Below, piece by piece: positions 1 through 12,354 of a stretch of 64,000 bases of DNA. The stretch comes from Latrodectus hesperus (lineage: Eukaryota; Arthropoda; Arachnida; Araneae; Theridiidae), in contig CM075862.1 in the NCBI GenBank assembly GCA_037975125.1, forward strand, positions 19,300,338-19,364,337, in the 5' to 3' direction. The notes beneath the pieces are model-generated. The model saw nothing but the letters and a program-made list of their open reading frames with translations. It had not been told where the DNA came from and made no database searches. A program made the position numbers and the translations under genes. Every line of letters begins with the position of its first letter. Within the stretch, counting starts at the first letter, position 1.

Positions 1-120
1 TGTTCACAATAGTTAGCTACTTTTGCTTCTTTTACATCATAGAAATCCTGTACAGATTATTTTGTTTTCTTGGTCTCCCGACTCTAAATCTGCTTTAAAC
101 TTGATTAATACAAAGATTAA

Positions 121-369
121 GAAGCTGTATTCAGAAACCAGACGCTAGAACATTGGAACAACCCGTGTAAATGTCTTGATTCACGTACTTATAACACAAA
201 ACTTTGGAAACTGGCAAAGAAGATTGATAAAATGCAGCCCCCAGTCAAAAAAATCAATATTTTTTACCAATCTGATGGCTCTTTGTGTAGTGACAACGAA
301 ACTGCTAATTTGATGGGTAGACGTTATAAGAAAGAGATCAGGCTTTCTTTTTTATCACTATATTTGTAA
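121..369 (+). pseudogene. LINE (non-LTR retrotransposon) fragment, linker before reverse transcriptase
   Basis: An 83-codon stretch is open from just after a TAA at 118-120 to the TAA at 367-369. It encodes a segment with LDSRTYNTKLWKLAKKID followed by a polar linker and a later D-N-E-T-A-N-L-M pattern. That arrangement, an LDxRTxNTKLWKLAK block then 'D-x-E-x-A-x-L' before the polymerase, is what I know from the region between endonuclease and reverse transcriptase in Jockey-like LINEs of arthropods. No endonuclease precedes it in the 120 bases available and no polymerase follows, because the frame closes and AT-rich DNA begins. It is therefore a short dead fragment. It lies in sense orientation opposite to the neuroligin gene. 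Recognition is from motif memory; a protein search against LINE polyproteins would decide. Confidence 0.6.
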
Positions 370-1345
370 AAAGGATTTTTGATTGGAACTAATATTTAAT
401 TTGTTTCCATAATAGATTTATTAAGCTTTGAATTATATGGACATATTTTATTATCGTTTCATCGTTTTGAGTTAATAAATTTCAGTTTTGTTTTTAGGAT
501 ATCCTGGTATATCTTAACTTTGAAATTCATACATTTTTGGCAATTTTAGTTTATTTTTTATTTAACTATATTTACGTAATGGGTCACTTTTAAAAAAAAA
601 AAAAAATTAAGAAATTCAACAAACTTTTTGAGTCCATGTTTTACAAATCTGATTTTTATTATTTCAGCAACATTAATTAAACATAAAAATTTTAATGTTG
701 GCGCAAGCAATGAAATAGTATTTAGTTTCAAAAGAGATTATTTACAAATATTGTAATTGTTAATTTAAAATTCTATTAATTAATGAATTTTTTAAAAATT
801 TAAATCGTTCTTTTCGATTTAAACTAACAATGAACTGGATGTTTTGTCATGTCTTTTTATTTTGCTTTTTCTGCTGTTCTGTTGTCCCTTTATCAAAGGC
901 TTGAATCAATGGCAAACGGCTTTTCAAACGAATTTTTTTAACCTTATATAAGAAATTGTTTTATTAACAAAATTAACTTGAACACTATTCTCAGACATTC
1001 AATAGTGAACTTGGTTATGTTTGCTGCCACTCGAAGAATGTGATTTAAATTCAGGCAGAAAATTCCTAGACAAGTCGGATTTACAACGCCGTCTCAATTC
1101 CATGAAATAGGAATGAAATGCTATCTGACGTCATGAATATTTTCAACCAATGAAAAATTACTTCTAATTTTTAAAAATTTTCTACACTTATGAGTTTGTC
1201 GTGAAATTCAATTCTCCTGTAAATTTCTCATCTTTTTTATTAGTTAAATGGTTAATTTAAATTATTTTAACTTAATTGCGAAATGTTATTTTGAGCTGCC
1301 AAAACTGACTAAAATGGTGTATTTGCTGAAACCATGTTTTACACA

Positions 1346-1346
<1 letters not shown>
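370..1346. other. AT-rich non-coding DNA
   Basis: Nothing recognisable. There is a poly-A run near 590 and no frame with protein-like composition. A slightly more GC-rich patch at 1010-1130 resembles no family I know. Confidence 0.5.

Positions 1347-1439
<93 letters not shown>
1347..1439. repeat. (TA)n microsatellite, about 93 bp
   Basis: Uninterrupted TA dinucleotides. Open frames across it are meaningless Tyr-Ile repeats. Confidence 0.98.
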
Positions 1440-1443
<4 letters not shown>

Positions 1444-2079
1444 ATGTTCTGAAGTTTTTATCAGGATTCATATTAACTGCTTGGAGTTTATAAGAGAAAA
1501 TTTAAAGTCAGAAAAAAGACATATTTACAGATTTAATGATTCCAAGACATTCCCTTTGTTTAAAGTACTTTAAAAATTCCTTTGCTTAGTTTTCAAACTA
1601 TCATGTCCGCATATGCAGAGTCAGCTTCATAGAATTGGATTATTGACATAAGTGAGAAATTAGACGTTTGTATTTGATGCAGTTGAGAATTTGTGCAACG
1701 AAATGTACAGTAAATCTAGCAATTATTATATGCGAATACGTTTGAAATATCCAACGCAAATTTAATTATTATTTTTTAATTTTAAACAACTTTTGAATAT
1801 AGAGATCAGCTTAAACCGCAAGATAAAATGAAGAAATTTTATATTGATATTCTGTTCCGCAACTACTCTATTTACAAATAAGTATTTATATATATCTGTG
1901 ATAAAAAATTATTCACGTTCAGTTGTCAGTAAAACTTCATTGAAAGGCAATTAATACCCTAAGAGTCCAAGGCATGTTTTTAGTAAGTATTTGAATTATT
2001 GACAGTGATATTTTCTTCCACTCTGCTTTTACAAAACATAAATTATTGTTTCCTCGATTTATACTGTACCAATTGAATC
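1440..2079. other. AT-rich non-coding DNA
   Basis: No gene seen. The 3' end of the adjoining Tc1-like relic may lie here (an AAGTATTT word near 1985 recurs inverted near 3012), but I could not delimit it. Confidence 0.4.
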
Positions 2080-2612
2080 TTCGTTGACATTCGAGATGTG
2101 CGTTCTATTGAATTTAAACCTTGACTCTGTGCTAGCCAGTCCGAATGGCTTACACTATTGTCAGCATACTAATCCATGGTAGACGCCATAGCTTTAAAAG
2201 TGGTGTTATGCTCCTAGAAGTATTAATGGTCCAACTCGTAGGATTGCCGTACCATAGGAGGCATATTATTGTCTAGAATAGTGGAGTAAGATACAATATT
2301 GAGCTTACCATGAGTTGAGATCAATGGTCATAGTCCATATCATGGGAAACATCCAAAGCGTTTTTGCTCCTTTGCCAAACTTTATTGTAAATAATACGCA
2401 TTCTTGTAAAAGTCATTTTAAGGCATAAAGGGAATATAGATTCGCTGATCTGATTGGCAGAGTGTGAGCATGGATCACCTCAGAGAACCTGTTTCCAGTT
2501 ACTTACTGTCCAATTGCAACGTGTGTCGCGCTACCTCAACTTAGAACTGCTATTTCATGTAATCAACTATGGTGTTTTTAACAAACAGCTTAGGGCCACC
2601 AATGCGCCCATG
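2080..2612 (-). pseudogene. Decayed Tc1-like transposase
   Basis: Read on the minus strand in shifting frames, this gives an ordered series of Tc1 transposase motifs. They are an HGRIGGPKLFVKNT block, then NWTVSNWKQVL, a degraded Gly-Asp where the first catalytic Asp of 'WSDES' should be, GCFPWYGL, a 'GKLNIVSYSTILDNN' helix, degraded remains of the second-Asp region, and WLAQSQGLNSIER, the counterpart of 'WPAQSPDLNPIE' that carries the last catalytic Glu. At least five stops and several frameshifts interrupt it, so it is an old inactive copy. A further stretch up to about 2760 may be N-terminal sequence. I found no clear inverted repeats. A plus-strand open frame over 2454-2660 is an antisense shadow of this relic. 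Confidence 0.8.
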
Positions 2613-3712
2613 GAAATAAATCAAACTTGTTGTTTTATGGATGGTGCTTGTTGGAACTAATGGAATGTGTAACCTACAGGCTTGGTGTGATTTTTCCAAA
2701 GTGTTTTTAGATTAGCATCCTTATTTTCGTTTCTTAGTTTATAGGTTCTGACAGGTCGAAGGTCATTCCTTAAATCACCCACCACCTTTTACTTCTTAAT
2801 AAAAAATAGCCATGGTTGATTTTATATGTCTTTCGTCTTTCAATTGACTATTTCTATGATATCCAGTATTTACACCTTTTTCTTGAAGACACACAGCTTT
2901 AAATTAAGCGGCCTCTTGCATGCGACTGATGTCAATGCTGTTTCGTATACAAGTTTTATGCGCAGAAGGCCAGGACTATAGATATCCTCATTTGCATGGG
3001 TGTCTAAATACTTGTTGATAGATCGTGTATATATAATGATATAGAAATCTAAAATTACTTGAGTTTCAATTGTTTGTGGACGAAAATTTCATTCTTCATG
3101 TCATTTTATTTCTCGAAATAAAACACATTAAATTTACTGCTGATTTAACTGGTGATAATTTAAAAACTTTGTTATTAGTTATGTTTCTCATATACTCTAT
3201 TAAAATTTTAATAGATCCATTTTTTATTTCTAGTATGTAAGTAATAATTTTTTGAAAAAAGTTATTAAATTTAAGCAATTTTTTAAAACTTAATTTATGT
3301 GAACTGTGTGAGAATTGAATTTGTGAAGGGATTGTTTATATTTTATTCACAATAAGCATTCTACGAAATCTGAATTTTTTATTGAATTTTTTCATACTTA
3401 ATTAATTTCTCAAGTATTGAATTCTATTTACTTATTGGAATGTTTTTGAATCTTGGTAATAAAATTAGATTTCTTACATATCAGAAAACTTTTGAATGAA
3501 TGCTTAAACATAATATGCTGAAGTCAATAATAGCAGTATTAATAAATCGATATTATTCTTGATATTATTTTTAAATATGTAATGACTTGTCAAATTACAA
3601 TAAAAATATAAATTTTAATATTTTTATTGCATTCTTTTTAATTGGACATAATATTGTTTACTATTAAATTATGCATGAATTGTAAGCTAAATATAAGGGT
3701 ATACTATATATA
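2613..3712. other. Probable 5' remnant of the Tc1 relic, then AT-rich DNA
   Basis: 2613-3030 is more complex than its surroundings and probably contains the N-terminal part and end of the adjoining Tc1-like element, too eroded to translate. 3030-3712 is AT-rich with no gene seen. Confidence 0.4.
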
Positions 3713-4953
3713 CACTGAAGTGCAACTGAATTAGGGATACCTATTTAGTAACGAGTTGGGCCTCCTCTGGCCTTGATAACTTCTGCCACACAACAAGGCA
3801 TAGGTTCAATTTTTGTCAATTTTTCAAATTTTGGAATTTTTGGAACAAATTTTTGGAAACAAATTTTTGGAAACGTTCTACGGAAATGGCTTGCCAAACA
3901 TTGATTAAAACTCTCCATAATTTAGTAAGGTCCATAAATGCTGTGTGCTGGACTTTCAAGCCTCGTTTCAAAATATCCCAAATATGCTCAATAAGTCTGG
4001 GGTTCTACGTGGCCAATTTATGTCAGAAAAGTCAGAGGAATGCTTATTCAACTAGCCAGGAGACTTGTGAGAGGTACAGTTGTCTCGTTGGAAAATTCCA
4101 TTACCATGCGGATAACAGAACAGCATAAGCAGATGGAGGTCATCAACTAGCAACTCTACGTACCGAATTGCGTTGAGGGAGGTTGGTACGTGGACCAAAC
4201 ATCCCAAAAATTGCCACGGAAAAACACTCCAGACCATGATTGAGCCGCCATGCCCTAGTAAAGTTTAAACCTGGCAGGCAGAATCCATGGCTTCATGAGC
4301 CTGACGCCATATTCTCAGCCTTCCGTCGGCGTTAAGTAGTCGGAATCATGATTCATCACTCCATGCTACTCGTTTTCAGTCCTCTAGACTCCACTCTCTG
4401 TGCTCTCTTGCCCAGGCAAGACGTGCAGCCCGATGGCAAGCATTGAGCAATGGTACTCTCGTAGATTGACGGCTCCCGAGACCCATATGGTGAAGAGAGC
4501 GTTGCGCAGTCCATTTACTGGCACAGTCATTCAACTGGGTGGTAATTTGAGCTACTGTTTGGCTTGGCTGGCTCCGTACAAGACGCCTGAGCTGTCTCTC
4601 ACCGCGCACTGTCAAGGCTAATTGTCCTTTGCAATTTGCCCGATCGTTAGTTTTTTTCCACTATCCATGTATTCTTGGTATACCCTTGACACTGTGGACC
4701 TTGAAAATTCTAGCTGCCTGACGATTTCGGAAATTGAATGGCTCATGCGTCGCGCACCTACAATTTTTCTGCGATCGAAAGCGTCTAAATCTGGCAATTT
4801 ACACATACTGCCAGTTCCAACAACTAAATCAGAGCAAACACAGTACGAGTTATATATGTAGTTGCTACAGCGCCCTCACTTGAGCTTAAATGATGCGCAG
4901 CGCTACGCAGTTTGCATAGCTCTTGCTATCCTAAATTCAGTGGCACTTCAGTG
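3713..4953 (-). mobile_element. Tc1-like DNA transposon, structurally complete, 1241 bp
   Basis: Both ends are present. The left end begins CACTGAAGTGCAACTGAATT. The right end, read inverted, begins CACTGAAGTGCCACTGAATT, giving terminal inverted repeats of about 27 bp. A TA dinucleotide flanks each side (3711-3712 and 4954-4955), the Tc1/mariner target duplication. The size is typical for Tc1. The transposase inside, on the minus strand, is dead. The element lies downstream of the last recognised neuroligin exon and may be in a neuroligin intron. Confidence 0.93.
3745..4806 (-). pseudogene. Tc1-like transposase, broken by stops and frameshifts
   Basis: The reading starts at ATG 4806 with a helix-turn-helix region (DLDAFDRRKIVGARRM, then SEIVRQLEFSRSTVSRV). 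A frameshift near 4618 leads into QLALTVRGERQLRRLVRSQP and continues to AREHREWSLED. The first catalytic Asp is seen in AWSDES, with in-frame stops on both sides. The second is in QRDNCTSHKS. The Glu is in LIEHIWD after another frameshift. The C-terminus ends KARGGPTRY and stops at 3745. At least five stops or shifts are visible, so no active enzyme is made. A small triplication of a motif close to CAAATTTTTGGAA at 3830-3870 is an extra insertion. The intact ancestor would have been about 340 residues, normal for the family. Confidence 0.92.
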
Positions 4954-4955
4954 TA

Positions 4956-6013
4956 TACGCTAATATATAATTTATAATATATTTCATGCATGTATGGTAA
5001 AAATGTTTTCGAAAACACTCATTTTTAAGTCAATATTAAATGCAATACCTTTGATTTAAAGAATGACAGGAAGATATAAATTATAACTTGTTACTAAATT
5101 TTCCAAATATTGCATCTGATTTATTGAAAATTGCATTAGGATATTATAAAGAAAAACTCTTAATTTTCAAAAAGTTAACAACAAATTTCAACATTCATAT
5201 AAAACCTATGTAGTATTTTTACATATTTTATGCAATAGTTATTTTTCCTGGCTTTAAATAATTTCAAATATTTTATGATATCAAAATTTTGACTGAATAA
5301 TTTATACTTTTTTATATTTTCACTGTTCGTTTTAGATGTTGATGAAAATATACAATTACGTATAAGAAGCTTTTTCATTACTGATAAACATTTTGCATAA
5401 ATGAATATGCACATGTCTGTGCATTTATGTTTTTTATACGTATGTATATATAAGGTGTGTAATTCACGTTATATAACGAGAAAAAATACTAACAACTTAA
5501 AATTGATAATATTTTTAAGACAATGTACCAGAAAATAGATATTTTTACAACAAATTAGTCATTTATTTTAAATCTAATTAATTTTAAAATGTATAGTAGA
5601 TATAAGTAATTGTGTTAGTTTCTTACATCTAATATGTTTTAAAGTTTAGTAAGTAAATCAACTTATTAAATAATTAAAAGGATTCTTAAATGATTTAATA
5701 AGTTGATTTTTAACAAGTCAATTGTAATTAATTAATACCTTTTTAATAGTGTAACAAAACATAATTTCTAATGAGGTTGTATTTAAAATATAAAAAGGAA
5801 TTAAAGGTTAAAATTAAAAAAGCAGTTATGTACTTTATTATTTTTTTATAGAATGAATTTTCAAACACCTATTCCTTATTATATTTCACTAATGCCATTG
5901 CCTGAAATAGAAATTTTTTAAATATTGTAAATGAAAAATATTTATAAGTGTATGTATATTACTGCAAAAAGTGTTCAATGTTTATTTAACAAATAACAGG
6001 AATTGAATAATAC
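4956..6013. other. AT-rich non-coding DNA, probable neuroligin intron
   Basis: No gene, RNA or mobile element recognised. I looked on the minus strand for the next neuroligin exon (an HYR motif followed by a membrane segment) and did not find it. Confidence 0.5.
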
Positions 6014-6133
6014 TTGCATATGCTGAGATACTTCTGATGACTTGCCGTAAATTCAGGCCATATAACTCGTTCATAACGTCCTCTTGTGATGTCAATTTTC
6101 AGATCGCCCAGATTTGTTCCCAAGTTTGGATCA
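6014..6133 (-). CDS. Nlg: Neuroligin, exon 5 of 5 seen (end of esterase-like domain)
   Basis: A short exon of 120 bases. The acceptor is TTTTTTGTAG; the first base, T, completes the GG left by the exon ending at 10355, giving Gly-Asp-Pro-Asn. Translation then runs LGTNLGDLKIDITRGRYERV, IWPEFTASHQKYLSIC. The GDPN start and the W-x-x-(F/Y)...(K/L)YL(S/H)I motif match the same position in vertebrate and insect neuroligins, just before the HYR region that leads to the membrane segment. The donor I chose is AA|GTATTA at 6013. It is not a strong site, and a GC donor three bases upstream (GCAAGT) is an alternative. If unspliced, the frame stops 7 codons later, before any membrane segment. The following exon is not seen in this window. 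Confidence 0.85.
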
Positions 6134-6526
6134 CTACAAAAAAGATGAGATGGAAATTTTAGTAAAGTAGATTCATTGCATTATGTTTATTATATAATGC
6201 ATGCAATTTGAATTCAATATAATTATTTCTTATAATTGCACTCACACATTTGTGTGTTATGTAATTTAGGTTCTATTTAATTAAAAATGTAACAACATTT
6301 TTAATTAAATATAACTAAAATAATGAAAGATTTGATGCATATAAGTCAATGTTTCTTTGCTTGTAAATGGTTTGAATCATACAATTTATCTTCGAACAGA
6401 ATCATGTGACATTTTTAACAAATTCATAATAAAGTAGAGCATATATTTTAATATATTAAATAATTTTTTACAGTTCCTTATAAAAGAGATTAGACTTTAT
6501 GTTTAAAGGTATTGAAATCGATTGCA

Positions 6527-6752
6527 GGCACAGATGGGGTATATTCCATTAACCCGAATTCTGAGTTTGGTAATTTTTGGCGGATTTTCTTATGCATAAG
6601 GCAACCTGGTTTTTATTACGTCATCGATATGGAGACCTATAAAATTATGCAGAAAGTTCTATTTTGGTAACCCTAGTATTTACGTCATTATACACGTCCC
6701 AATGTCATCTTGATAACATTTCTTCGCCAAAAAAATCAGAACTCGGAATCCT
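6527..6752 (+). mobile_element. Short non-autonomous repeat (MITE-like), copy A
   Basis: This is homologous, in opposite orientation, to 62560-62826. Both copies begin GGCACAGATG and share GAGTTT, a (G/C)GATTTT-type block, GGTAACCTG/GCAACCTGG, ATTACGT(C/T)AT and a later ACGTCAT. Within this copy the sequence at 6554-6580 (GAATTCTGAGTTTGG...) recurs inverted at 6726-6752, so it is also a foldback element of about 200 bp. It has no coding capacity and lies in the neuroligin intron between exons 4 and 5. The family is not one I can name. Confidence 0.65.
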
Positions 6753-9700
6753 TTATAAGCGCTTTTGGTGCTTAAATTTCATAACAGAGATCATGGATTT
6801 CAAAAAAAGTTTATTTTTGTTGAATTTTCTTATTTTTATAATAATTTATTCCTTTAAATTGGCATGAAATTTCTTATTCATTTATTGTTTACAAAACAAT
6901 TCTTACACGCATGCAGAAAATATTAATATCAGCTTCAAATGAATGAAATATTGCCATAAATTGCTGACTGAATTGAGTATTTGCTTGAAAAGAATTGTTT
7001 ACGATTTTAACTGGAAACAATTTGTCTAATAAAGGCAAAAAATTTGCTAATTTCAGTAGGATATAAGACCGAAACATATAATGCTAATATTGTGCCTTAA
7101 TGGAGAATATTAAATAATTAAATTTTATATTTCTCTGAGGTCCTGTTATAAGCATTTCATTAGTGAAATTTTTTGATGGTGTTCTAAAATGAAAGAAGTT
7201 GTCTCTTCCCAATGTGACCCAAACATTAAAGCCAGTTTTACGGGTGTGGTGTATCAGAAAGAATATTGTTCTGATATAAATAATACTTTGACTTTCTTTA
7301 CATATCTAAAAATCAACTATTTTTCTTGCTCTTCCTTCTATAATTTTACTGAAATTCAATGTATTAAAATTATTTCTTTGGACATAAAATTCAACTCCTT
7401 ATTTGTTCCCGCATTCTTGATCAGCATTCCCAGTGTTAATTACGGTGTATAATAAAGCAAACATTTTGATCAATTTATTACTCAGTTTTAAGAAGCATAA
7501 AGTACAAAAACAACAAATACTGATTAAATGTTTCCTAATATTTATTTTGCATTTACTGGTTTTAAAATCATTATTTCCTTGATGCAAAGCTCTCTGTGAA
7601 CTATAATTTTTGTTCGCGTTGTTGCTACTAAAAATCAATAAATTAAGGAGAAAACAAATTGAAAGGGTTACATAAAATGATATGATAAGCCTTACATCCA
7701 TTTTTAAGATTCAAAAATTTATTGTCATTTGAAATATCAATTGTTTTTACATAAAATAATTTTACGTAAAACAAATATGATAGAAAAATGCAATTTAATT
7801 CATATTTAGATGAAAAAAAAAGACTTTATAGATAATGAAGTAATCAGCAAATTCTACTCTTTAATAAAACTAAAAAGTATTATCTTCTTTTTTAATTGTT
7901 TCCTGTGTATTCATTTTTCACTGCTTAAAATCAAGTCATGTAAAAGTAAATCAAATAAATAATTGTGTTTACTGTTTTGTTGAAATGAATCAATTAAAAA
8001 AACTTAAAAAAAGTTTTTAAAACACGATTATAATAGGGTTATAATTTAATATTATATCATGCCAAAGATTAATATCATAACATATTATATCTGAGTTTAT
8101 AATTTCTTAACACTATATTAAATGATACAGAAAAATGTCTATCCTTTATGAAAAACAATTCTAAACAAAATTTTGGCATTTTAGTTTTAGCAAAATATTT
8201 TTCTCCTAACATATATAAGTGAATATTACATAAATAAAATCTTACAGAGTAGAGTAAATATTTATTTGATAACTGAGAGTAAATATATATTTTTTTACTC
8301 AAATGCAAATTTTGTTCATTAAGTGGAACAAAAAACATTTAATGATGAATAATACTAATGTACTTTTGATTTAAAAGTATTTGGATTATTTTCATAAACA
8401 TTTAGTTTGCTAAACGTACGAAATATTTTCAGCAAAATATATATCTCGGTAGATACTTTCAGAACTATCAACTATTCATGAAAAACATACATGACTCCAA
8501 AGTCTTAACAAATAACATTAAGGTCAGAATGATGCAATTTCAGTAATCCCAATTTTATTGAAGTTTGTAGTTCTTATAAGCTGTTAAACATTTCTGTGTT
8601 GTATTGATAGGAAATAACTGTATATAAAAACGATCACGCCTAAAGCAAATACCAGTAAAGTCTCATTGAAACGGAAAAAATCGGATATAAAATAACTGCA
8701 GGATAAACTATCGATAATTTAAGGAGAAAAACAGATAGGTCTTTGGTTCTGAATCCTGTACTTGGAAAGTATTAGGTATACATGACTGGGAACATAACCC
8801 TGATTCTTTGAAAAAACTTAATTAATACTTTGAATACAGCATTCTTTATAAGAAAATTGCTACTTTTCTGTATTAGTTATTTATAAAATAATTTATCATC
8901 GAATTTAAATATGGAATAACGTATACTACATCTTTCAGATTCTTGCAAGTATTAGGTTTAAATTCGATATGCAGTTTAATTAACTGAAAAAAAATATTAC
9001 TGTATTCAATATTTCTTTCTAAACAAACTATGTTTTCATTCATAATGTAATATTCTTAGTAATTACCTCATAACAATGCTTATTGCAATGTTAACATTAA
9101 CAAGTACGACAAATTCGTTGTGTATTTATTTCTAAAAATTAAAAATGGAGCATGAAAATACATTCATTCTCAGTTTTTTGCCTTTGATAAAAGTGCATAA
9201 CATATAATATAGTACAATAAAGCATATGTTTAAAAATCATATACCAAACACATTAAGATCAAAGGGGAAATTCATTAAATTGATTTCAAGGTGGAGATAT
9301 TTTGATTTTTTAACGTTCACATTATTATTTCTTTTCAAGAGAGCTAATATCGCATAAGCCAATTAAATTATATAGAATCCAAATCACTGCATACATGAAC
9401 ATCTGAATGGAAGATTAAATCCACACATGTAGGCTAAAGGCCACATATCTAACCATTTACCTACCAGCATAGTATTTTTTGTTGCCACAAAAAATTGAGC
9501 AAAAGAAATTAATGAATAATATAACATAATGACTTACTGTTTTCCGCTGTTTTTAATAAACTTTAAATTTTAAGATTAACACATCAGATTTTTTTGTATT
9601 AAAAATAAATTATGTTTAAAACAAAAATCTTGATTTAAGCAAAATAATTATAATAAAGAATATTTTAGATCTTTTCTGAAAAAAGATTTTTTTTAATATA

Positions 9701-10098
9701 AGTAAATCTCATAACAGATATAATAAAAAATGTTTGAAGAAAACCCTTTCTTATAAAATTTGTGGAAGTTTTTCCGAAATTCTAATAAAGAGAAAAAGGA
9801 AAATGAAAGAAAATAAAAACAAAAGCTGATTAGCCATTTTTCCTTATTTTAAGTTCAGGAAGAGCGATGCCATCAAAGTTTCTTAAATCCCAAAGGGAGG
9901 TGTTAAGAAAATCGAAAAGAAGTGTGAAAAACTATAGTCCTACATTACTGTAAATTTTCCTTCCTTTCTTCCAGATTTTCAATTTGTTTTATTCTGTCCA
10001 TTTTGGAAATTTACTATTTAACTTCAGTTTTGATAGATTGATTAATAAATTAAAAATATTATATATTTCAAATACTTAAAAATCAAAGTAAGGATAAC
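6753..10098. other. Neuroligin intron, AT-rich, no gene seen
   Basis: Part of the 4221-base intron between exons ending at 10355 and starting at 6133. Only low-complexity AT-rich DNA is visible. The small open frames here have the Lys/Asn/Ile/Phe-rich composition expected by chance. Confidence 0.6.
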
Positions 10099-10283
<185 letters not shown>

Positions 10284-10354
10284 ATGATTTTATATGTATA
10301 TAGATAGATAGAATATAAATTTGAAGATGGATAACTGAAATAAAGAAAACTCAC

Positions 10355-10758
10355 CCGAATTTAGCGAAACTCGACCAATGCATCATGGTCACTTCCGCTA
10401 AAGCCACTTCGTCAGCGGTAAAGTTGGTGGAGAAATGGGCAAGGGACGTGACAAGGGGGGCGCCGAACACATAAGTCATATCTTCTCCGGTCACACACCC
10501 GAGCCTAGGTGAGTAATCACCTTCCTCTGTCTGGTGTTTGAAAACATAGAAATACGTTCTCTTAGGCATGAAGAAAACTGGATTATGCAAGGGACTGTTG
10601 CTGGGAAATTTTGGATTGCTGTGAAGAATTCCGGTTCGTATGACAGGTGAAACGACCGTTGCGTCAGTCAAGGCTTCTACGGTTCCTTTAAATATATCGG
10701 TGGCATGAAGCTGAGGAACGGCCCAGTCCATATATTCATTGACGATAGTAAAAAATAT
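10355..10758 (-). CDS. Nlg: Neuroligin, exon 4 of 5 seen
   Basis: This 404-base exon runs from acceptor TTCTATAG (first codon ATA, phase 0) to the strong donor GG|GTGAGT. It encodes [19 protein letters not shown] and continues through a [10 protein letters not shown] strand, [12 protein letters not shown], a TNFTADE glycosylation sequon and [11 protein letters not shown]. In neuroligins and cholinesterases the segment before YVFG carries the catalytic His (as H-G-D-E or H-G-E-E). Here the aligned residue is Thr (CVTGED), so the His is lost. It joins exon 3 in phase 0 and exon 5 in phase 2. The upstream start is set by the acceptor: an in-frame TAG lies immediately before it. Confidence is high because motif, phase and splice signals agree. 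Confidence 0.95.
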
Positions 10759-12354
10759 CTATAGAATTTAAAACACTTTTATAAATATCTCTTTATTTTT
10801 AAAATTATTGATACATGTTTCAATATTAAACACACATTTTATTTAAGGCAAAAGATCAAAATTAAAAAATAATATTTTATACTTTAAGTAACTGCTTTGC
10901 AAATAAAAATATAATCTCTGTGGTTATACTTAATTTTGTTTTAGATATTTATATTCAGTTTACTTCAGAGGCAATTTTTGATACATATTCCTGTTTGACT
11001 TACACCAACGCACACACATACATCTTTCACACACACATTCATATACACACACAACACGCACGCACACAGAAAGACACTTAATATTTATCTTACTATCGAA
11101 TTTGTTTTATCTTATACTTTGAAAACTTACATAAAGACAGTAATTATTTAAAACCTCTTGATAAATTTTATCTATAGCTCAATAAATTACATCAAAATGT
11201 TAACAAATAATTAATATATTTTCATGAGGGATAATTTTCATGAGTAAAAAATTTTCCAGATGTAAATACAATCAAAAATTCATTATCTAATTATTATAAC
11301 AATAGTTATAATCACATTAAAGAAATTTAGTAATTGTAGGCTATATGAAATTCAGGAGATTTTAGTTATTCATATAAATGAATATTTGATTTAAATGATT
11401 CAATATATAATTTGATAGTGATATTTTAAGCTAAATGCATTATATCTCAAAATGAAATAAGAAGTAAATTGTTTTAAAAAATATATCTACTTAACTGTTA
11501 TTTAAAAATTGATGTGTATAATATCATTTGGGATCAGATTTCAATATATAGGTCCAGTAATAGCTTCATGGTGAGGACGTTGTATTTATTAAAAAATGAA
11601 GTAGAACCTTAACTTTAAAATAAAAGTTTCCTAACTCTACAAAATTTGTGGGAAGAAAACTGCGCTTTCAATGAAGACAGTAATATATAGAGTACAATTA
11701 AAATGATTATATGAAATTGTCAAAATGATGAATTGCGACAAGAAACATTTGTGGACTGGAAGATTGACATTCAGAAGTAGAGGTCAATGATTAAATGTAA
11801 ATATCAAATGTGAAGATCTTAATGATGTGAATATCATTAAGAAAAAGAAAATTCTCGTAACAGTCAAAACATCCATGGTGGATTACCTTTTGATTTTAAT
11901 AAATGATTCAACGGAGAAATAATGGTTGTAACAAGAGCTCGCTACTAAGATTAAAATAATAATATCGAGACAAATAACTTAAAGAAGGCTAGCTATTAAG
12001 CATATTTACGCTTGAGGATGAAATAAGTATATTCCCATACATGTGTTATAATTGAGTTCATTTATCTCAAGTCGCAAACATCATTCTAAGACAGAACAAG
12101 TTTGTCTTATTTCTTTAATGACAAGTACATTTTATAAAGCGATTTTTGAAGTTTTACTGGGAAAGAAACTGAAAGACACCATTATCATACAAATATAAGA
12201 GAAATGAATGACTTTGGTGGTATTGGTATGTTTGTTATGTGAGAAATAACTTTAAATAGATGTAGCAAACTCCCAGACTTTGTCTGCTTCGATAGGACAG
12301 CTAAATGTTATACAAAATAGATTCTAAATCCCTTAGTATGATTTTTTATGAAGT
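10759..12354. other. Neuroligin intron with a CA-rich patch
   Basis: An imperfect (CA)n patch lies at about 11004-11068. The rest is AT-rich. The part from 11540 on is slightly more complex and may be the eroded upstream portion of the LINE relic at 12355, but no polymerase motif could be read. Confidence 0.5.

Noticed and set aside
2454..2660. 68-codon plus-strand frame with several cysteines
   Set aside because: It is antisense to a readable Tc1 transposase relic on the other strand.
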